From NCBI GenBank assembly GCA_947034885.2, contig OX344755.2, positions 5,210,501 to 5,274,500 on the forward strand: a stretch of 64,000 bases of DNA, given 5' to 3'. Below, in pieces: positions 1 through 11,509 of the stretch. This stretch comes from Thuidium tamariscinum (lineage: Eukaryota; Streptophyta; Bryopsida; Hypnales; Thuidiaceae). Both the position numbers and the translations under genes were made by a program. How positions within the stretch are numbered: the first letter of the stretch is position 1; the number at the start of each line of letters is the position of its first letter. Under the pieces are notes generated by a model, which saw only the letters and a list, made by a program, of their open reading frames with translations, had not been told where the DNA came from and did not search any database.

Positions 1-16
1 TAATTGAAGGATCTTA

Positions 17-207
17 CATAACATTTAGTAGCATGTTATGATATTGCTTCTTCTTTACAGTGGAAGGTGAGGTATATTCCACATCTAATATCCTCTCCAT
101 CCTTTGCCTATTCAGTAGTTACTAATGAAGTCTTGTTGGATGCGGAATATTCTACACCTTCTATTATAGAGCTAAGGTAGTACTAGCTAATGCAACTGAA
201 TGTTGTG
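17..207. mobile_element. MITE family A, copy 1 (diverged)
   Basis: Diverged non-autonomous TIR element. The left end reads CATAACATTTAGTAGCATG and the right end ACTGAATGTTGTG, its near reverse complement. Inner stems GTGAGGTATATTCCACA and GCGGAATATTCTACACC match the better preserved copies at 869-1026 and 58,739-58,893. It has no coding capacity, and no clear target duplication could be read. Confidence 0.6.
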
Positions 208-868
208 TTACACTAAACTAGCATGAAAATGTGTGGAATAAATTTTTTAAATTTGACTATGCAAATTGCAAGATATTTCCATTTAAAATGAAGAAAACAA
301 GATTTTTACTCATTGAGAGACTAAATTATTTTACTTTGAAACTTTTGAACTGGAATTTTATGCATTACACAGTTTTGAGCTTTAAATATTTATCATGGAA
401 AATAGATACAAGATAGAAGGAAAAATCTAAATTATCAATATCTATAAGATGGAATTAAAACTCACTATTGCCATAGGTGAGATTGTTTTAGTGAGCAATC
501 TAAACCATCTATAACCTTCTTTTTTGAAAAATAAAAAAAAATGAAATAAGAAATGAATCTTGCTCACAACAAAAAAAAATGTTGATATTGCTCAAAAAAC
601 AAGATTGTCTATGAATTTCATTTCATAACTTATTCAAATGAAATGAATCAAAGCTTTTCACGTATACAAAAGCATAATCTATGAGAGAAAAAAATTTAAT
701 GAAAAAAATTTTGAAAATTTTGAAATTGTTTTTGCTTCATGATTTCCCCTATTTTGAACTTATTTGGGCATAACTTTTATTTTTGGGCACTAATTGGGAC
801 GAAATTATATTCCCATAAAGATAATTAGATTTTATATCTTCAAAAAATCATGACAAAAATTGAATTCA
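208..868. other. AT-rich spacer with a dispersed repeat (R2)
   Basis: No gene is seen. From about 415 the sequence is a diverged copy of the repeat at 4,480-4,990. Shared phrases include AAGATGGAATT, GGTGAGATTGTT, AAACAAGATTGT and AATGAATCAAAGCTTT. The repeat is non-coding and of unknown class. Confidence 0.5.
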
Positions 869-1026
869 TACATAACATTCAATAGCAAGGCTGGCATTGC
901 CTTGGCTCTACAGTGATGGTGTGGAATATGCCACACCCAGTAGTGTTTGTAAGTAATTAATTGGTTGAGAGTGGAATATGCCACACCATCACTGTAGAGG
1001 CATGGCATGCTACTGAATGTTATGTA
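869..1026. mobile_element. MITE family A, copy 2
   Basis: A 158-bp foldback element. The left arm starts TACATAACATTCAATAGCA and the right arm ends TGCTACTGAATGTTATGTA. Both arms carry a near-identical inner block, CTCTACAGTGATGGTGTGG and its complement, so most of the element folds into one hairpin. It has no ORF. It is the best copy of the three in the window. Confidence 0.8.
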
Positions 1027-1835
1027 GAGAAATTAGTTTACTTGAAATCTAATTTGTTTTTCCGAAGGACAATGGTTCTATAAGAGTTAATATGCTTTAT
1101 TTGGACATCATACAAATAAATTATAAATTTTCAAAGTCTTGTCTCTTAGTATACTGAAAAACATTGCCATTGTGCCATTGTACATGATTGGCACTTCTTT
1201 GCTGAATTTTTTTTCCTAAAAATAAGACTTGACACATTCTAAAAATAGAAAATTTTGCCAATATTCTTGTTTTCACCATTAAAAAAAATTTAATAATTTT
1301 AAAAAATCTCCGACATTTATTCTTAGAACTATTTTTGTCAACCCTACTTTACAACTACAGTAGTCATTTTTATTGACTCTCATGTTTTGATTATGTATAT
1401 CTTATATAATCAATATTATCTTTGAAACATTTTTTGCTCTCAATAGAAGTGTCATAATATTCTTAAAATTTTTATTATGAAATGTCTACTTCAATAGCAA
1501 AAAAATATTGACAACTATTGGCTAGCAAAAATTTTGGAGGAGGCTTGTGTAAAGTAGGGAAAGCTAGTTTTCAAAACTATTTTTAACACTTGACTTAAAA
1601 CTTTTGGTCCCTTAAAATTCAACAATAACAAAAGCTAATTCTAAAACAAAAATCATTCATATTAACCCCAAAGTGACAAAGAGAACAGAAAGTGTCTTCA
1701 CACATTTTCAAGTCCAATTCAAAGTGCTATAACTTTTGCATTCAAGGTCCAAATTCAAAAATACTTGTTGGAAAAGTTGCATTCTCCCCTCTAGTTCGTG
1801 TGGTAAAATTTTCAGATCAATCCAAAATGTATTGA
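1027..1835. other. AT-rich spacer, no gene seen
   Basis: Low-complexity A/T-rich sequence with many poly-A and poly-T runs. Short open frames are accidental and show no family motif, codon bias or splice structure. Confidence 0.5.
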
Positions 1836-2583
1836 TTTTTTGGAAGCCAATCAAAGTTCACAATTTCAATTTGAGTTCACCAAACTGCACTTTAGGACTG
1901 CAACTTTGGGGCCGTGTATCTCCTACATCCATTGCTCATTTTCAATAAAAATTTGTTGGTTTTTGTTTTCCCTAAAGTATTTTTATCATGGTAAAGTTTT
2001 CATGTCAATCCAAGTTGTTTTGAATGTTTGGGAGCAATTCAAAGTTTAAAATCATGCCATTATTAGAGTATACTGAACATCAATGGCTTCTTTCTTTCTC
2101 ATATAAAGTCCATTTTCAGTACAATATCTTTTGGAAAAGTTGTGCATACTAGTCTAGTTTGTGTGGCTAAAATTTCATATTAATCCAAGAATTAATGAGT
2201 GCCTCGAAAGCATTCTAGTAGAAGGAGGTTCAACTTTAGATGTGTTTTTTGCAATTCTTTTTTGTTGATTTTTGACATTTCAAAGCGGTTTTGTAAACAC
2301 AATGAGTCAATTGAATGAAATTTTTTTTCACTAATGTGTTTGTATACTAGTTTTGAATCAATTTGTAGTGTAAAGTTTTTCATTTGAGTAGATTTAGTAA
2401 TCAAATTTCACCTCCAAATCTGTTTTTGGGAAAATTTCAACATCCATTTTCAACACTAAAACATTTTGATCTTGCAACCTATGTGGCCAAATGACTTCAA
2501 ATTTTGTACATGTCATCTACAACATGTACACTACAAGATTGTATGGTTGAGATTTGTATGACTTGAGGACATTTAGATCCATA
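1836..2583. repeat. Dispersed repeat R1, copy 1
   Basis: About 750 bp shared with 8,716-9,463 in the same orientation. Common phrases include CCAAGTTGTTT, GAGCAATTCAAAGTTTA, AGTCTAGTTTGTGTGGCTAA, TGACATTTCAAAG and ATGAGTCAATTGAATG. It is non-coding and interrupted at its 3' end by the TIR element at 2,592-3,241. The repeat resumes at 3,242. Confidence 0.7.
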
Positions 2584-2591
2584 AAGCTTTA

Positions 2592-3241
2592 CAATGATGC
2601 TAGCGTGTGAGCATGAACATGCGAGCATGTGAGCTTCTAATATGTATATAAGTAGATATACTACCACCTTTGAAGGTGTTTATAGTAAAACTACCTATAA
2701 TATAGGTACCTATAAGGTAGTCGGCTCTGTAATGGAGCATCTAAGCATTGGTCCCCTTTTTCATGTATTTACTTGAATGGAAATATTTTTAGTCCATTTT
2801 TCAAAGAAAGAGAAATTGAAGAGGAATCTAACCCAAGTGGTTTCATAATTTTTGACGCATTTTTGAATTAGTTATGAATTTTCAAAGGAGATGTGCCGTA
2901 GGTCCCTATTTTATGTCTCTAGGTCTTCCATGAATGGTTCACTTGCAATTTCTAAAGAAAGATGGAAAAGCAAAGAGTAAGATTGGCTCTCACTATTTTC
3001 AATGCATCTTTTCTTAATTCATTCAATGAATGTGGAGGTCCATTTAAGAACCACCAATTGTCCATTTTACAGCCTTTTATAGGGTCCATTCTTAATGCCC
3101 GTTCCATTTTAGAGCCAACTACCTTAGTATAAATACACTTTTATCATAGAAGGTTTCCATAGTATAAGCACCTATACTATAGGTGCATCATCTTTGAGGC
3201 TCATAAGCTCACACTTCTATGCTCACATACTAGCAACTATG
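2592..3241. mobile_element. TIR element, family C (hAT-like), copy 1
   Basis: The left end reads GATGCTAGCGTGTGAGCAT and the right end, reverse-complemented, GTTGCTAGTATGTGAGCAT. Subterminal stems around 2,684-2,715 and 3,155-3,185 (CCTATAATATAGGT and CCTATACTATAGGT) are also shared. Insertion is supported by repeat R1, which continues uninterrupted in its other copy near 9,405-9,450. Flanking TAAAGCTT lies on both sides (2,582 and 3,242). There is no transposase ORF. Confidence 0.7.
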
Positions 3242-3249
3242 TAAAGCTT

Positions 3250-6200
3250 CAAAAGCAATGATGTTTTTCAACCCCAAAAATTGAATGTCACTTTGGAGTT
3301 AACATAACATTGAAAGCATCATGAAACTCAAAAAAAGGAATTTCAACTTTAGAAGCTTGCTCTAACTTTCTTTTTTTCTTACTAAGATTGACCTCTAAAA
3401 GGACAAACTCTTTGACTATATAGTTGAACTTTAAACTAAAACTTTCACTTTATATACTCTATTTTTCAAGAAAGAAGATTGATTTTTAGTTTTAGTTTTA
3501 AGATTTGAAAACATGTGTCTTCTATCAATCATGATTTGGAGGTAGGCAAAACCAAATTATTGTGAATTTTAGCTGAAAAAGTGAAGACAGTTAGAATTTG
3601 GTTTTTGATTATAAAATAATTAAGCATAGGTGTACATTATGGTTTAGAATATTATAGAATTAAACCAAATATGATGGCATAGAAATGCAATTATAGATAC
3701 CCAACTTCAAACTTCAATAAAGTATTGATTGTTGGATATTTTTTCAAAATTTTCAAATACAATAAAGAATAAATTTAAGAAGCTTCATTCCTTTACTTTT
3801 ATTTAACGGCATTAAGAACCATCTGAAATGACCATCTCAAATTTCAAGAATAAGATACAAAAAATGCTATAATATATTGTATAAATATTCTATTTTTGAT
3901 AAACAATAGAAGGTAGAAATGTTAAGGAATTTTTTTTTACTTTAGTTCAATGACATCCATATACTAATAATGAAGTTGTTCACCAAAAATGCATTAAATG
4001 TAGCATTTTCCTATCTAATACCATTATTTGCATTTATCAAAAAGTAGAAAATATCATAGCCAATATGCCAAGGTTAAATAAGTTGGTGAAAAACCGAACC
4101 TAACTTAACCCCTAAATGCCATTTTCTGTCAAAAACCACTCAAAACTGCCGTTTTTGTTGTGTTTATCTAAAATAACAAAAAAAAATGTTTTTATAGATT
4201 TGAACCATAGGATCCTCTACTTTGTTTGTCTAAGATGATGTGTTAAGAATTTCATGAAGTTTGACTATTTAGATTGGAAGATATGAGCATTTAAAGTTGG
4301 AAGATATAGTTTTTTTTAACACTGTTCTGCAATTTCAGATGACTTTGATTGCCATTTGTTGAATTTTTTACATTGTGGACTTTGAATTTTAAAATAATTG
4401 TATTTAAAAACTGAGTTGAAAGTCTAGGAATTTTTTATTTATTTTTAAATGCTTGGTTTGCATTCTTTAAAAAATATTAAGTAGAAGTAGGTCCAAGATT
4501 TGAAGAAAAATTAAATCATTAATAGCTCTAAGATGGAATTGAAACACAATAATCCCAATGGTGAGATTGTTCTAATAAAAAAATTTAACCGTGTCAAGCA
4601 ATTTCTTTTGGAAAATTGTGAAAATTGCATTCCAAAATGAATCCTACAAGTTATTTTTTCAAGAAGATGTTCAAACTGCCCGAAAAACAAGATTGTTCAT
4701 AACTTTCACATAACTAATCCAAATGGAATAAATCAAAGCTTTACATGTAGACAAAAATATAATCTATAAGAAAAAAATTTCATTTCATTTCAAGTTCTTG
4801 TGGATTTATTTTTCTACCTGCTAAGTTAAAACTCGAGCTTTTTGTTGTATAACTTTTGCTCCCAAGCACCAATTGAAATAAAAATTATATTCTCATGAAG
4901 CTAATCAATTTTCCTATCTTATGAGAAAATTTCAAAAAAATTCACTAAAAATTGAGGTCATCAAAACTTGCTTGAACTCCAAATTGTCCCCCAAGGGGAC
5001 AATGGGCTTTTAGGGGTTAATTGTTGATTTATTGCACTCACTATGGAACATCAATCTAAGGTTTTCTACAATATTATACTAGTAGAGCATTCTACAGTAC
5101 AAGATTTTGAACAATATTTAATTATCATTCTACAATGACAAATAGTCCTAGTTTTTAAAAAGCATTTAGTCATAGTTGGTTTTGTAATAAACTAATTAAA
5201 CCAATTGCAAGATGACATGTGAGACAAATGCTACAAGAATTGTATGTTAAGACAATTTAGAATATTGTGAGTGAAATATAATAAGGGAAAAATACCATAA
5301 CAAATTGTTACAATCTTGATTTATTTTCAAGCATTCATTTCTCTATAAAAATGGCTCAAAGAATGGTCACTTAGTCATTTGTATATATTTTCATTTATAA
5401 TTTGGAAGCATTGGGTTGAATAAGATTAAAAAATAATTTTAGCAAATTAAACTAAAGAAATATAATTATTCTTATACAAATATTTATTTTAGGTACAATT
5501 ATCTTATGATAATATGGTAGCATTTGCAACATTTACAACAACAATCCTCTCTCGTAAGAATTCAAAGAAGCATTGAAACTGAATTTCAATTATTCAATTA
5601 TATACGCTTTAATAGATCTTGGAAATTAATAGTGGTTTTGAGATTCTCTTAACATGATTTTTTGGGACAACTTCTAAGTCAATTGTCAATTGTCAATTGT
5701 CAAAACCTAATTTATCTAAAATCAAATGTCATTCTTATGTTTGAAAGGCTTACATTAACACATGAATCTAAATGGAATTATTTTGTATGCAATCCACAAT
5801 TAAATGCAATTACCATAACCTTACTTATATCTATTAATTGCTTTGAAGTCCATATTTTGTATGATAAATAACATACTTTAGAAATGTATGGCCCAAAATC
5901 TCAAATTATAGCCTTAGATTTGTTTATTGGAAAAAATTTCCAAATTTCCAAATAGTAATCTAATTAAAGGTTGATTACATTTGTAAAATACAAAAACTAT
6001 AATAATCTTCATAACTTGATTTTGAATCTTAAATTGAATATAGTCCAAAAGTTATGATCCCAAACTACTACTTTTTCAAAATTTAGGATAGAAAAGAAGA
6101 CTTGTAAGCATTTCTTGCAATTGTTGAATAATTTCAAATTCATTAAGAAAATACTACTATTTTGAATGATAAATTTTTCATTAAATAATATGATATTTGA

Positions 6201-6515
6201 TATTTTTTCTTCATTCCATGAATATATTTGAGCAGTGGTCAATCAATAGTATTGGTGTAGTATTCTTGAACCATGACTATTTGTACTTTAGTAATGAAAC
6301 TCAAGTTTCTTCTTGTATGACAAACAACTCTACTACCTCATATATTAGCTTTGTAGTTAGAATCCCTCACCATGTAGCACTGGTTAGCTTTACAAGTTAC
6401 AAGTTACAATCTGTTCAAACTTCTTCACATTTACTATAGATGCAAACTTAATTAAATTTGTTAAAATAAGGCCTCTTCCCATTTTGTCTATACTCAATAA
6501 ATTAAATACTACCTA
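3250..6515. other. AT-rich spacer with R2 repeat copy, no gene seen
   Basis: No supportable gene. Bases 4,480-4,990 are a second copy of the dispersed repeat seen at 415-850. At 5,675-5,702 there is a short CAATTGT tandem. The remaining sequence is A/T homopolymer-rich, and its small open frames carry no recognisable motif. Confidence 0.5.
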
Positions 6516-6667
6516 CATAGAACACCAACGGTGCTAGTATGTGAGCATGAAAGTGTGAGCATGTGAGCCCCTAGCACATATATAAGTATGTATAATGCAA
6601 TCATTGAAGGTGTTAAGAACATAAACACTTGTGATATTGGTACTTATAGCATACATACATACATACA

Positions 6668-6703
<36 letters not shown>

Positions 6704-7736
6704 TATACTATTAACCCCTCAAGGACTACGAGGACACAATGTGTCCTCTTCAAAGTTTTCAATGGCAATTTCTTGGAAGAATGAAACAAATCTTCATATT
6801 TTGGGAACTGAGATCTTGTACAAAAAAAATTTACATAGTTTATGCATTTTCTAATTTTCTAATTTTGAATGTTAGAAGTAGTTAAAAATTCATTTACAAA
6901 ATGTAGTGGAGAATGTAGTCTAGTATGAAAAGAAAGCAAGTATAATGTTTTTTCATGAAAAGAATAGTAGAGATGGAAAAAAAAACATTTTCTTATACAA
7001 TTCTATTCTATAATCCATATAAACAAACAAAATTTGAAAAAAAAATTCAAATTCTTGTTTTTAACAATTTTTTGAATAAAAGGTTCAATCAAGTGTAATT
7101 AATGACACAAAATAATTAAAAATATTTTAATTTTTTTTAAAAATATTCCAAAAAATATGATAATAACATTTGTTGTAAAATTTTAAAAATTTATCCATGT
7201 ATAAATTTTTAAGAATTTTGTAGGATCCAATTTGCTAGGAATTGACTTTCTAGTCTTTATATTTGAAAATGTGTACAAATTTGAGAGATTCTTTTTCTTC
7301 AAATTTTTAAATAATAAAATAAAAGTTTTTCTTTAGATTCCAAATTTTTTTTTTGCTAGGGGGTAATATTTATTCATCTTTTTATTCATTTTTTTCTCAA
7401 AAACCTGCGATTTAGGCCTATGAAGTTAATCATCCAAAATTGTTATAATCTAAAGATCTAATAGTTCAAATTTCCTAAAATTCATTTCATGCATACTAGA
7501 TTAAGTAATATTTACTTTGGTACAATTAAAATTAAAAAATTTATTCACATCTATATGCAAAAAAATATCAAAGTGCTTGAATTCATTGAAACCTCCATTG
7601 TCAAAACCGTGTCAGTCCTTAAGGAATTAACATAGAAGGTTACTATAATATAGACACTTATATCATAGGTGTATAGTCTTTTAGGCTCATAGACTCATAT
7701 TTTTATATTCACATAATAGCAACTCTCCATAGAACA
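6516..7736. mobile_element. TIR element, family C, copy 2, with target duplication
   Basis: CATAGAACA occurs at 6,516-6,524 and again at 7,728-7,736, a 9-bp direct repeat read as the target-site duplication. Inside it, the left end GTGCTAGTATGTGAGCATG and the right end (reverse complement GTTGCTATTATGTGAATA) are the family C termini. The subterminal stem CACTTATATCATAGGTG also matches copy 1. No transposase is seen. A CATA microsatellite lies within. The duplication length fits hAT or Mutator-type integration. Confidence 0.75.
6650..6706. repeat. (CATA)n / (TA)n microsatellite
   Basis: About eleven perfect CATA units run into a TA stretch. The tract lies inside family C copy 2 and has grown from the subterminal stem sequence TATAGCATA. 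Confidence 0.9.
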
Positions 7737-8682
7737 TTGACCTCTATTTTGGGATGAAAAATGAACAAATCCAGTCATCCAAATTGTGGTTTATGGACAA
7801 TAGACAACAAAATGGAGTTAAGAACCATCTTGGATAACAATTGAAGCTCGTTCTTAGTGATGTGGATGTACAAAGTCACTTTGATGAAGGTCACTCCAAA
7901 TTTGTCAAAAACATCATTTAATTAAAGTTCATGCCAAAAAAAACATTTGATAACCAAAAAATTCTCATCTTTGGATGCATGCAATGGATTTAAGATTCAC
8001 CTTAGTTATACTTGTGATATTTTACAACCTTCATCATTGAAAGCTTGTAATTGATTCATATGCCTCCAAAATGCTTGCAAGCACTCTTTATTGATTTCTC
8101 TTGCACACCACATCCATGGTGCCACAATGTGACAATGTGACAAAAAGTGGCAGTCACTCGTATTTGATTAATTTTCCTACCCCCTCCCTCATTAGAAAAA
8201 TCGACAGCCGTTGGATTTGAATTAAAAAAAATCTCACCCCCTCTCCAAGAAAAATCAACAACCATTGGATATTGATACGGATACCAGATACAATATATGG
8301 ATACAACATACAAACACTGATATTGAATACAGATATGTCATTTATCCCATATTCTTTGTCTCCAAGCCCACCCTCTCAAAATTATAAGAAGGTGGAGGGA
8401 GGGGGGATTTGCAAGTTTAAAAATTTTTAAAATTAAAAATTAAAAATTAATATCAAATTGGGAGGGGAGAGGGGTTTAAAAAGATTAATATTTAAAATTT
8501 AATATTTAAATCAGATTGGAAGGGGGGAGGTGCATCAATTTTTAAATTTTTTTAGTTTTTGAGCTCATTGTGACACAGTTTGTCACAATGAGCTCAATGA
8601 GCTCAAAAGTGGTAATCACTGCAACAACAACAACTACCTTACAAGGTTGGTTCTAGGAATAGATATTGCAATTCTCTTAATT
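7737..8682. other. AT-rich spacer with purine-rich G tracts
   Basis: No gene. Bases 8,160-8,340 hold a repeat with GGATAC/ATGGATAC phrases. Bases 8,390-8,530 alternate GGAGGGGGG-type tracts with AATTAAAA low-complexity runs. A perfect hairpin follows at 8,561-8,595. Confidence 0.5.
8561..8595. repeat. Perfect inverted repeat (15-bp arms)
   Basis: GAGCTCATTGTGACA, a 5-nt spacer, then its exact reverse complement TGTCACAATGAGCTC. The TGTGACA/TGTCACA word recurs at 8,125-8,145 and 37,575-37,592, so this is probably the terminus of a repeat family. Confidence 0.85.
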
Positions 8683-8715
8683 CCATGCTCACATATTCAT
8701 GCTCACACACTAGCA
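8683..8715 (-). mobile_element. Orphan family C terminus
   Basis: ATGCTCACATATTCATGCTC followed by ACACACTAGCATCG is the family C right end. No matching left end was found between 7,737 and this point. It is therefore a solo or truncated end abutting repeat R1 copy 2. Confidence 0.5.
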
Positions 8716-9463
8716 TCGTTGACTTTGGAGCTTGTATCTCTTCATCTAGCATTTGTTTTCAATCAAATTTGTTGGTTGATGTTCCCCTTCAGTTGAAGTC
8801 TAGTCACTATTGTGAAATTTTCATGGCAGTCCAAGTTGTTTCTAAATGTTTGAGAGCAATTCAAAGTTTAGAATCCTGCCATTTTGGGATTACAATGAAC
8901 TTTGGCAACTTGTTTCTTCTTCATACAATGTCCATTTTCTATAAAAAAAAAATTGCACATATTAGTCTAGTTTGTGTGGCTAAAATTCCATATCAATTCA
9001 AGAAGTTATGAGTGACAGACGAGCATTTTAGTAGAAGGAAATCTCAAAGGAGGTTCAATCTTAGATGTGTTTTTTTGCAACTTTTCTTGCTATTTTTTGA
9101 CATTTCAAAGGCATTTTGCAAACTCAATGAGTCAATTGAATGGCGTTTTCTTTCACCAATGTGTGTGTATGCTACTTTTGAAGCACTTTATAGATTAAAT
9201 TTTTAAAAACTTAAGCAAGCTAAGAAATTGAATTTAACCTCCAAATGTGTTTTTCAGAAAATTTCATTGCTTTTGCTTTTCTACACAAAAAAATTATAAT
9301 CTTGTAATCTATATGGCCAAATGACTCCAGATTTGATTCTCATCATCCACAGCACATACACTACAAGATTGTACAATTGAGATTCTTATACCTTAGTGAC
9401 ATTTTGGACTACAACACTTTAAAAACAATGATATTTTTAAATCCAAAATAGCCTTGGGCCTTG
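8716..9463. repeat. Dispersed repeat R1, copy 2
   Basis: Second copy of the repeat at 1,836-2,583, without the family C insertion. It serves as the empty-site reference: ACATTTTGGACTACAACAC continues straight into AAAAACAATGATATTTTT. Its apparent open frames (8,685-9,206) lie in the repeat and show no protein family. Confidence 0.65.
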
Positions 9464-9749
9464 AGGGATTATGGTTTTGTCTAAAGTAGTGCAACAAGTT
9501 GTTTGTGGAGCTCCAGGCAAGGGTGAAAGTAAAAAAAAAGCCCCTAGTTTGTGCTCTATTTGTGCGGATGTTAGCAGCTCCGTAGACTAATTTGGGATCT
9601 CTGATTGCAAATATGATTTCAAAATTTGCAAGTTTTAATTTGCGCACCAAATTAAAACTTTCTAGCATTTTCCCCAAGATAAAAACAAGGGGGCAAAATG
9701 GCCTCCGCAAACAGCTTGTTGCACTACTATAGACGCGACCAGGGATTAT
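9464..9749. mobile_element. MITE family B, copy 1, with 9-bp target duplication
   Basis: AGGGATTAT at 9,464-9,472 and 9,741-9,749 flanks a 268-bp element. The termini start GGTTTTGTCTAAAGTAGTGC and, reverse-complemented from the right, GGTCGCGTCTATAGTAGTGC. Similarity continues for about 38 bp with few mismatches. Long TIRs plus a 9-bp duplication are typical of Mutator-like MITEs. The core GATCTCTGATTGCAAATATG is shared with copies 2 and 3. Confidence 0.85.
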
Positions 9750-9965
9750 CCACCCAAAAGTTGTTTGTCATCTTTTGGTTGTATAGACATAGTCACTTAT
9801 AATGGGGCCAGGAGTCTGGTCAACAAAAACTATGAATAATTCCACAGAAGAAGTTCAATTACTTCGATAATGAATAGTTCCTTAGTTTGTCTTTCAGACT
9901 GTTCAGTTTGTCTTTCAGTTCCTCAAATACCAACAAAGTTCCTACAGTAGATGGCATTGAAACGC

Positions 9966-10223
9966 AGGACATTAAATCCTACCATCAAAGGTGGGCCCAA
10001 CAGGTGGATTTACCTCTGGGGAAAATGCAGGAATTTTTTATTTCTCACAATTTTATTTTTTGCAAATTCTGAATTCATATTTGCAATCTGAGACCTCAAA
10101 TTAGCGAGGGAAGGTCTACAACATACCTTAAACATGGCCCAAAATAGTGGGCTTTTTTCACTTTTACCTAGAGAACCCAAAATTTACCCAACTGACCCAC
10201 CTTCGAGGGTAGGATTTAACCCT
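9966..10223. mobile_element. MITE family B, copy 2 (older)
   Basis: About 258 bp with termini AGGACATTAAATCCTACC and, from the right, AGGGTTAAATCCTACC. The TIR similarity extends into CATCAAAGGTGGG and CCTCGAAGGTGGG. The core, in inverse orientation, carries TGAATTCATATTTGCAATC as in the other B copies. Flanking GAAACGC and GAAGCGT are an eroded target duplication. Confidence 0.7.
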
Positions 10224-10757
10224 GAAGCGTTCCAATGTCCATATTCTGGACGATGAACAAAGGGCTTCAAGGTACTGTTTCATCCAATTAACTTCTCATT
10301 TATCAAATGTAACACTTGAATCTAAAAAAGACAACCTTCCTTAATGACCAAATTCATTAATTTTTGGTAAATGATATATCTGTACAAAGCTATAAGCGTT
10401 TCAGGGTTAACGCCTAGTGCATTGAACAAACACACAGTTTGAGAATCCTTTACTCTTTGGAGTCTTTTTCTCAATAAAAGTTCAAACAAAGGCGGGGATT
10501 TCAAGCCAAATCTCTTCAGTCCACTACATTTTTGCAAACATTGAGGAATTCAAAGTCTTGCTGTTGAAGGACCCTTAACCCTATGTTTCCACTGCAGGTG
10601 GACATAGAAGTTTGTGCAAATTACATAAAAGCACAATTCATTGAAAGCATAACTTACATGAATATCTTTGATTCCTTTTTTTATGCAGAGTTTCTTCATT
10701 TGTAATTAATTAATAAATAAAAATTTAAAAATCATACATGAATAAATGTTGATATAG

Positions 10758-11458
10758 AGGTATGCATTACTAACGGGCACCCCATTGACAATAAATAGGG
10801 TACCCTATTTCCAACACAAGATGTTAAATCAGTCCCACGAAGGCGCGACTGAGGGGTAGAAAGTGGCTCCAGTAGGATAAAACTCATTTTACTAGGGATT
10901 GATTGAGGTTTGGGGTTTATGTTTTTGTTTGGCTTTTCGGTTGTGTTCAGGTCTCCCGAAACAAATTAGGGGTCTCTGATGCCAAATATGAATTCAGAAT
11001 TTGAAAAAAAAAATTTATGCAAAAAATAAAAAAATTCAGCGTTTACCCTTTGGTAAACTCAAGGACTTCGTGGGACTGATTTAATGTCACGCATTTCCAA
11101 CCAAGATTGGAATCAATTTCCATTTTCTCCTTGGAATGTGTGTTTTGGTACTTTTCTAAGATTTGGACCAATAAGTTAATGACACATAAGTGAGCAAGAA
11201 AGTAGGAAGCAATCAGAGTAGGAAAGTAGTTCTTGAATGATTTGAATTTGATGACTTTAGATGTTGGTCATGGGTCAAGCCCAACTTTTGCCTCTCGAAA
11301 TTCACAATAATTTCAATTCAAGAGATCAAATTACCAAAAAATTTACAATCCCCATTATTTTTGTCAATGCACCTCCAAAAATACTTGTTTTGTTATGCAC
11401 TACCGTATATCATGTCTAGATGTGCTTCTTTTATTGGATATAGGTTCCTGCACTACAG
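10758..11458. mobile_element. TIR element, family D, copy 1 (carries a nested MITE)
   Basis: Shares a roughly 400-bp core with 15,848-16,267 (inverse orientation), 39,776-40,118 and 54,764-55,166. Common words are ATAGGGTACCCTATTT, CTTGGAATGTGTGTTTTGG, GTCATGGGTCAAGCCCAAC and TTGTCAATGCACCT. It is split by the family B insertion at 10,816-11,092. No ORF is seen. Confidence 0.75.
10807..11101. mobile_element. MITE family B, copy 3, nested in family D
   Basis: ATTTCCAAC is duplicated at 10,807-10,815 and 11,093-11,101. Between the duplicates lies a 277-bp element whose arms share TTAAATCAGTCCCACGAAG in inverted orientation. The other family D copies read straight through this site (TTTTCAACCAAG), proving insertion and the duplication length. 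The core GGGGTCTCTGATGCCAAATA links it to B copies 1 and 2. Confidence 0.9.
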
Positions 11459-11509
11459 GAGAAGTCAATGCTACTAGCATTGCTTCATATATAGTAAGAG
11501 AAGTCCAAC

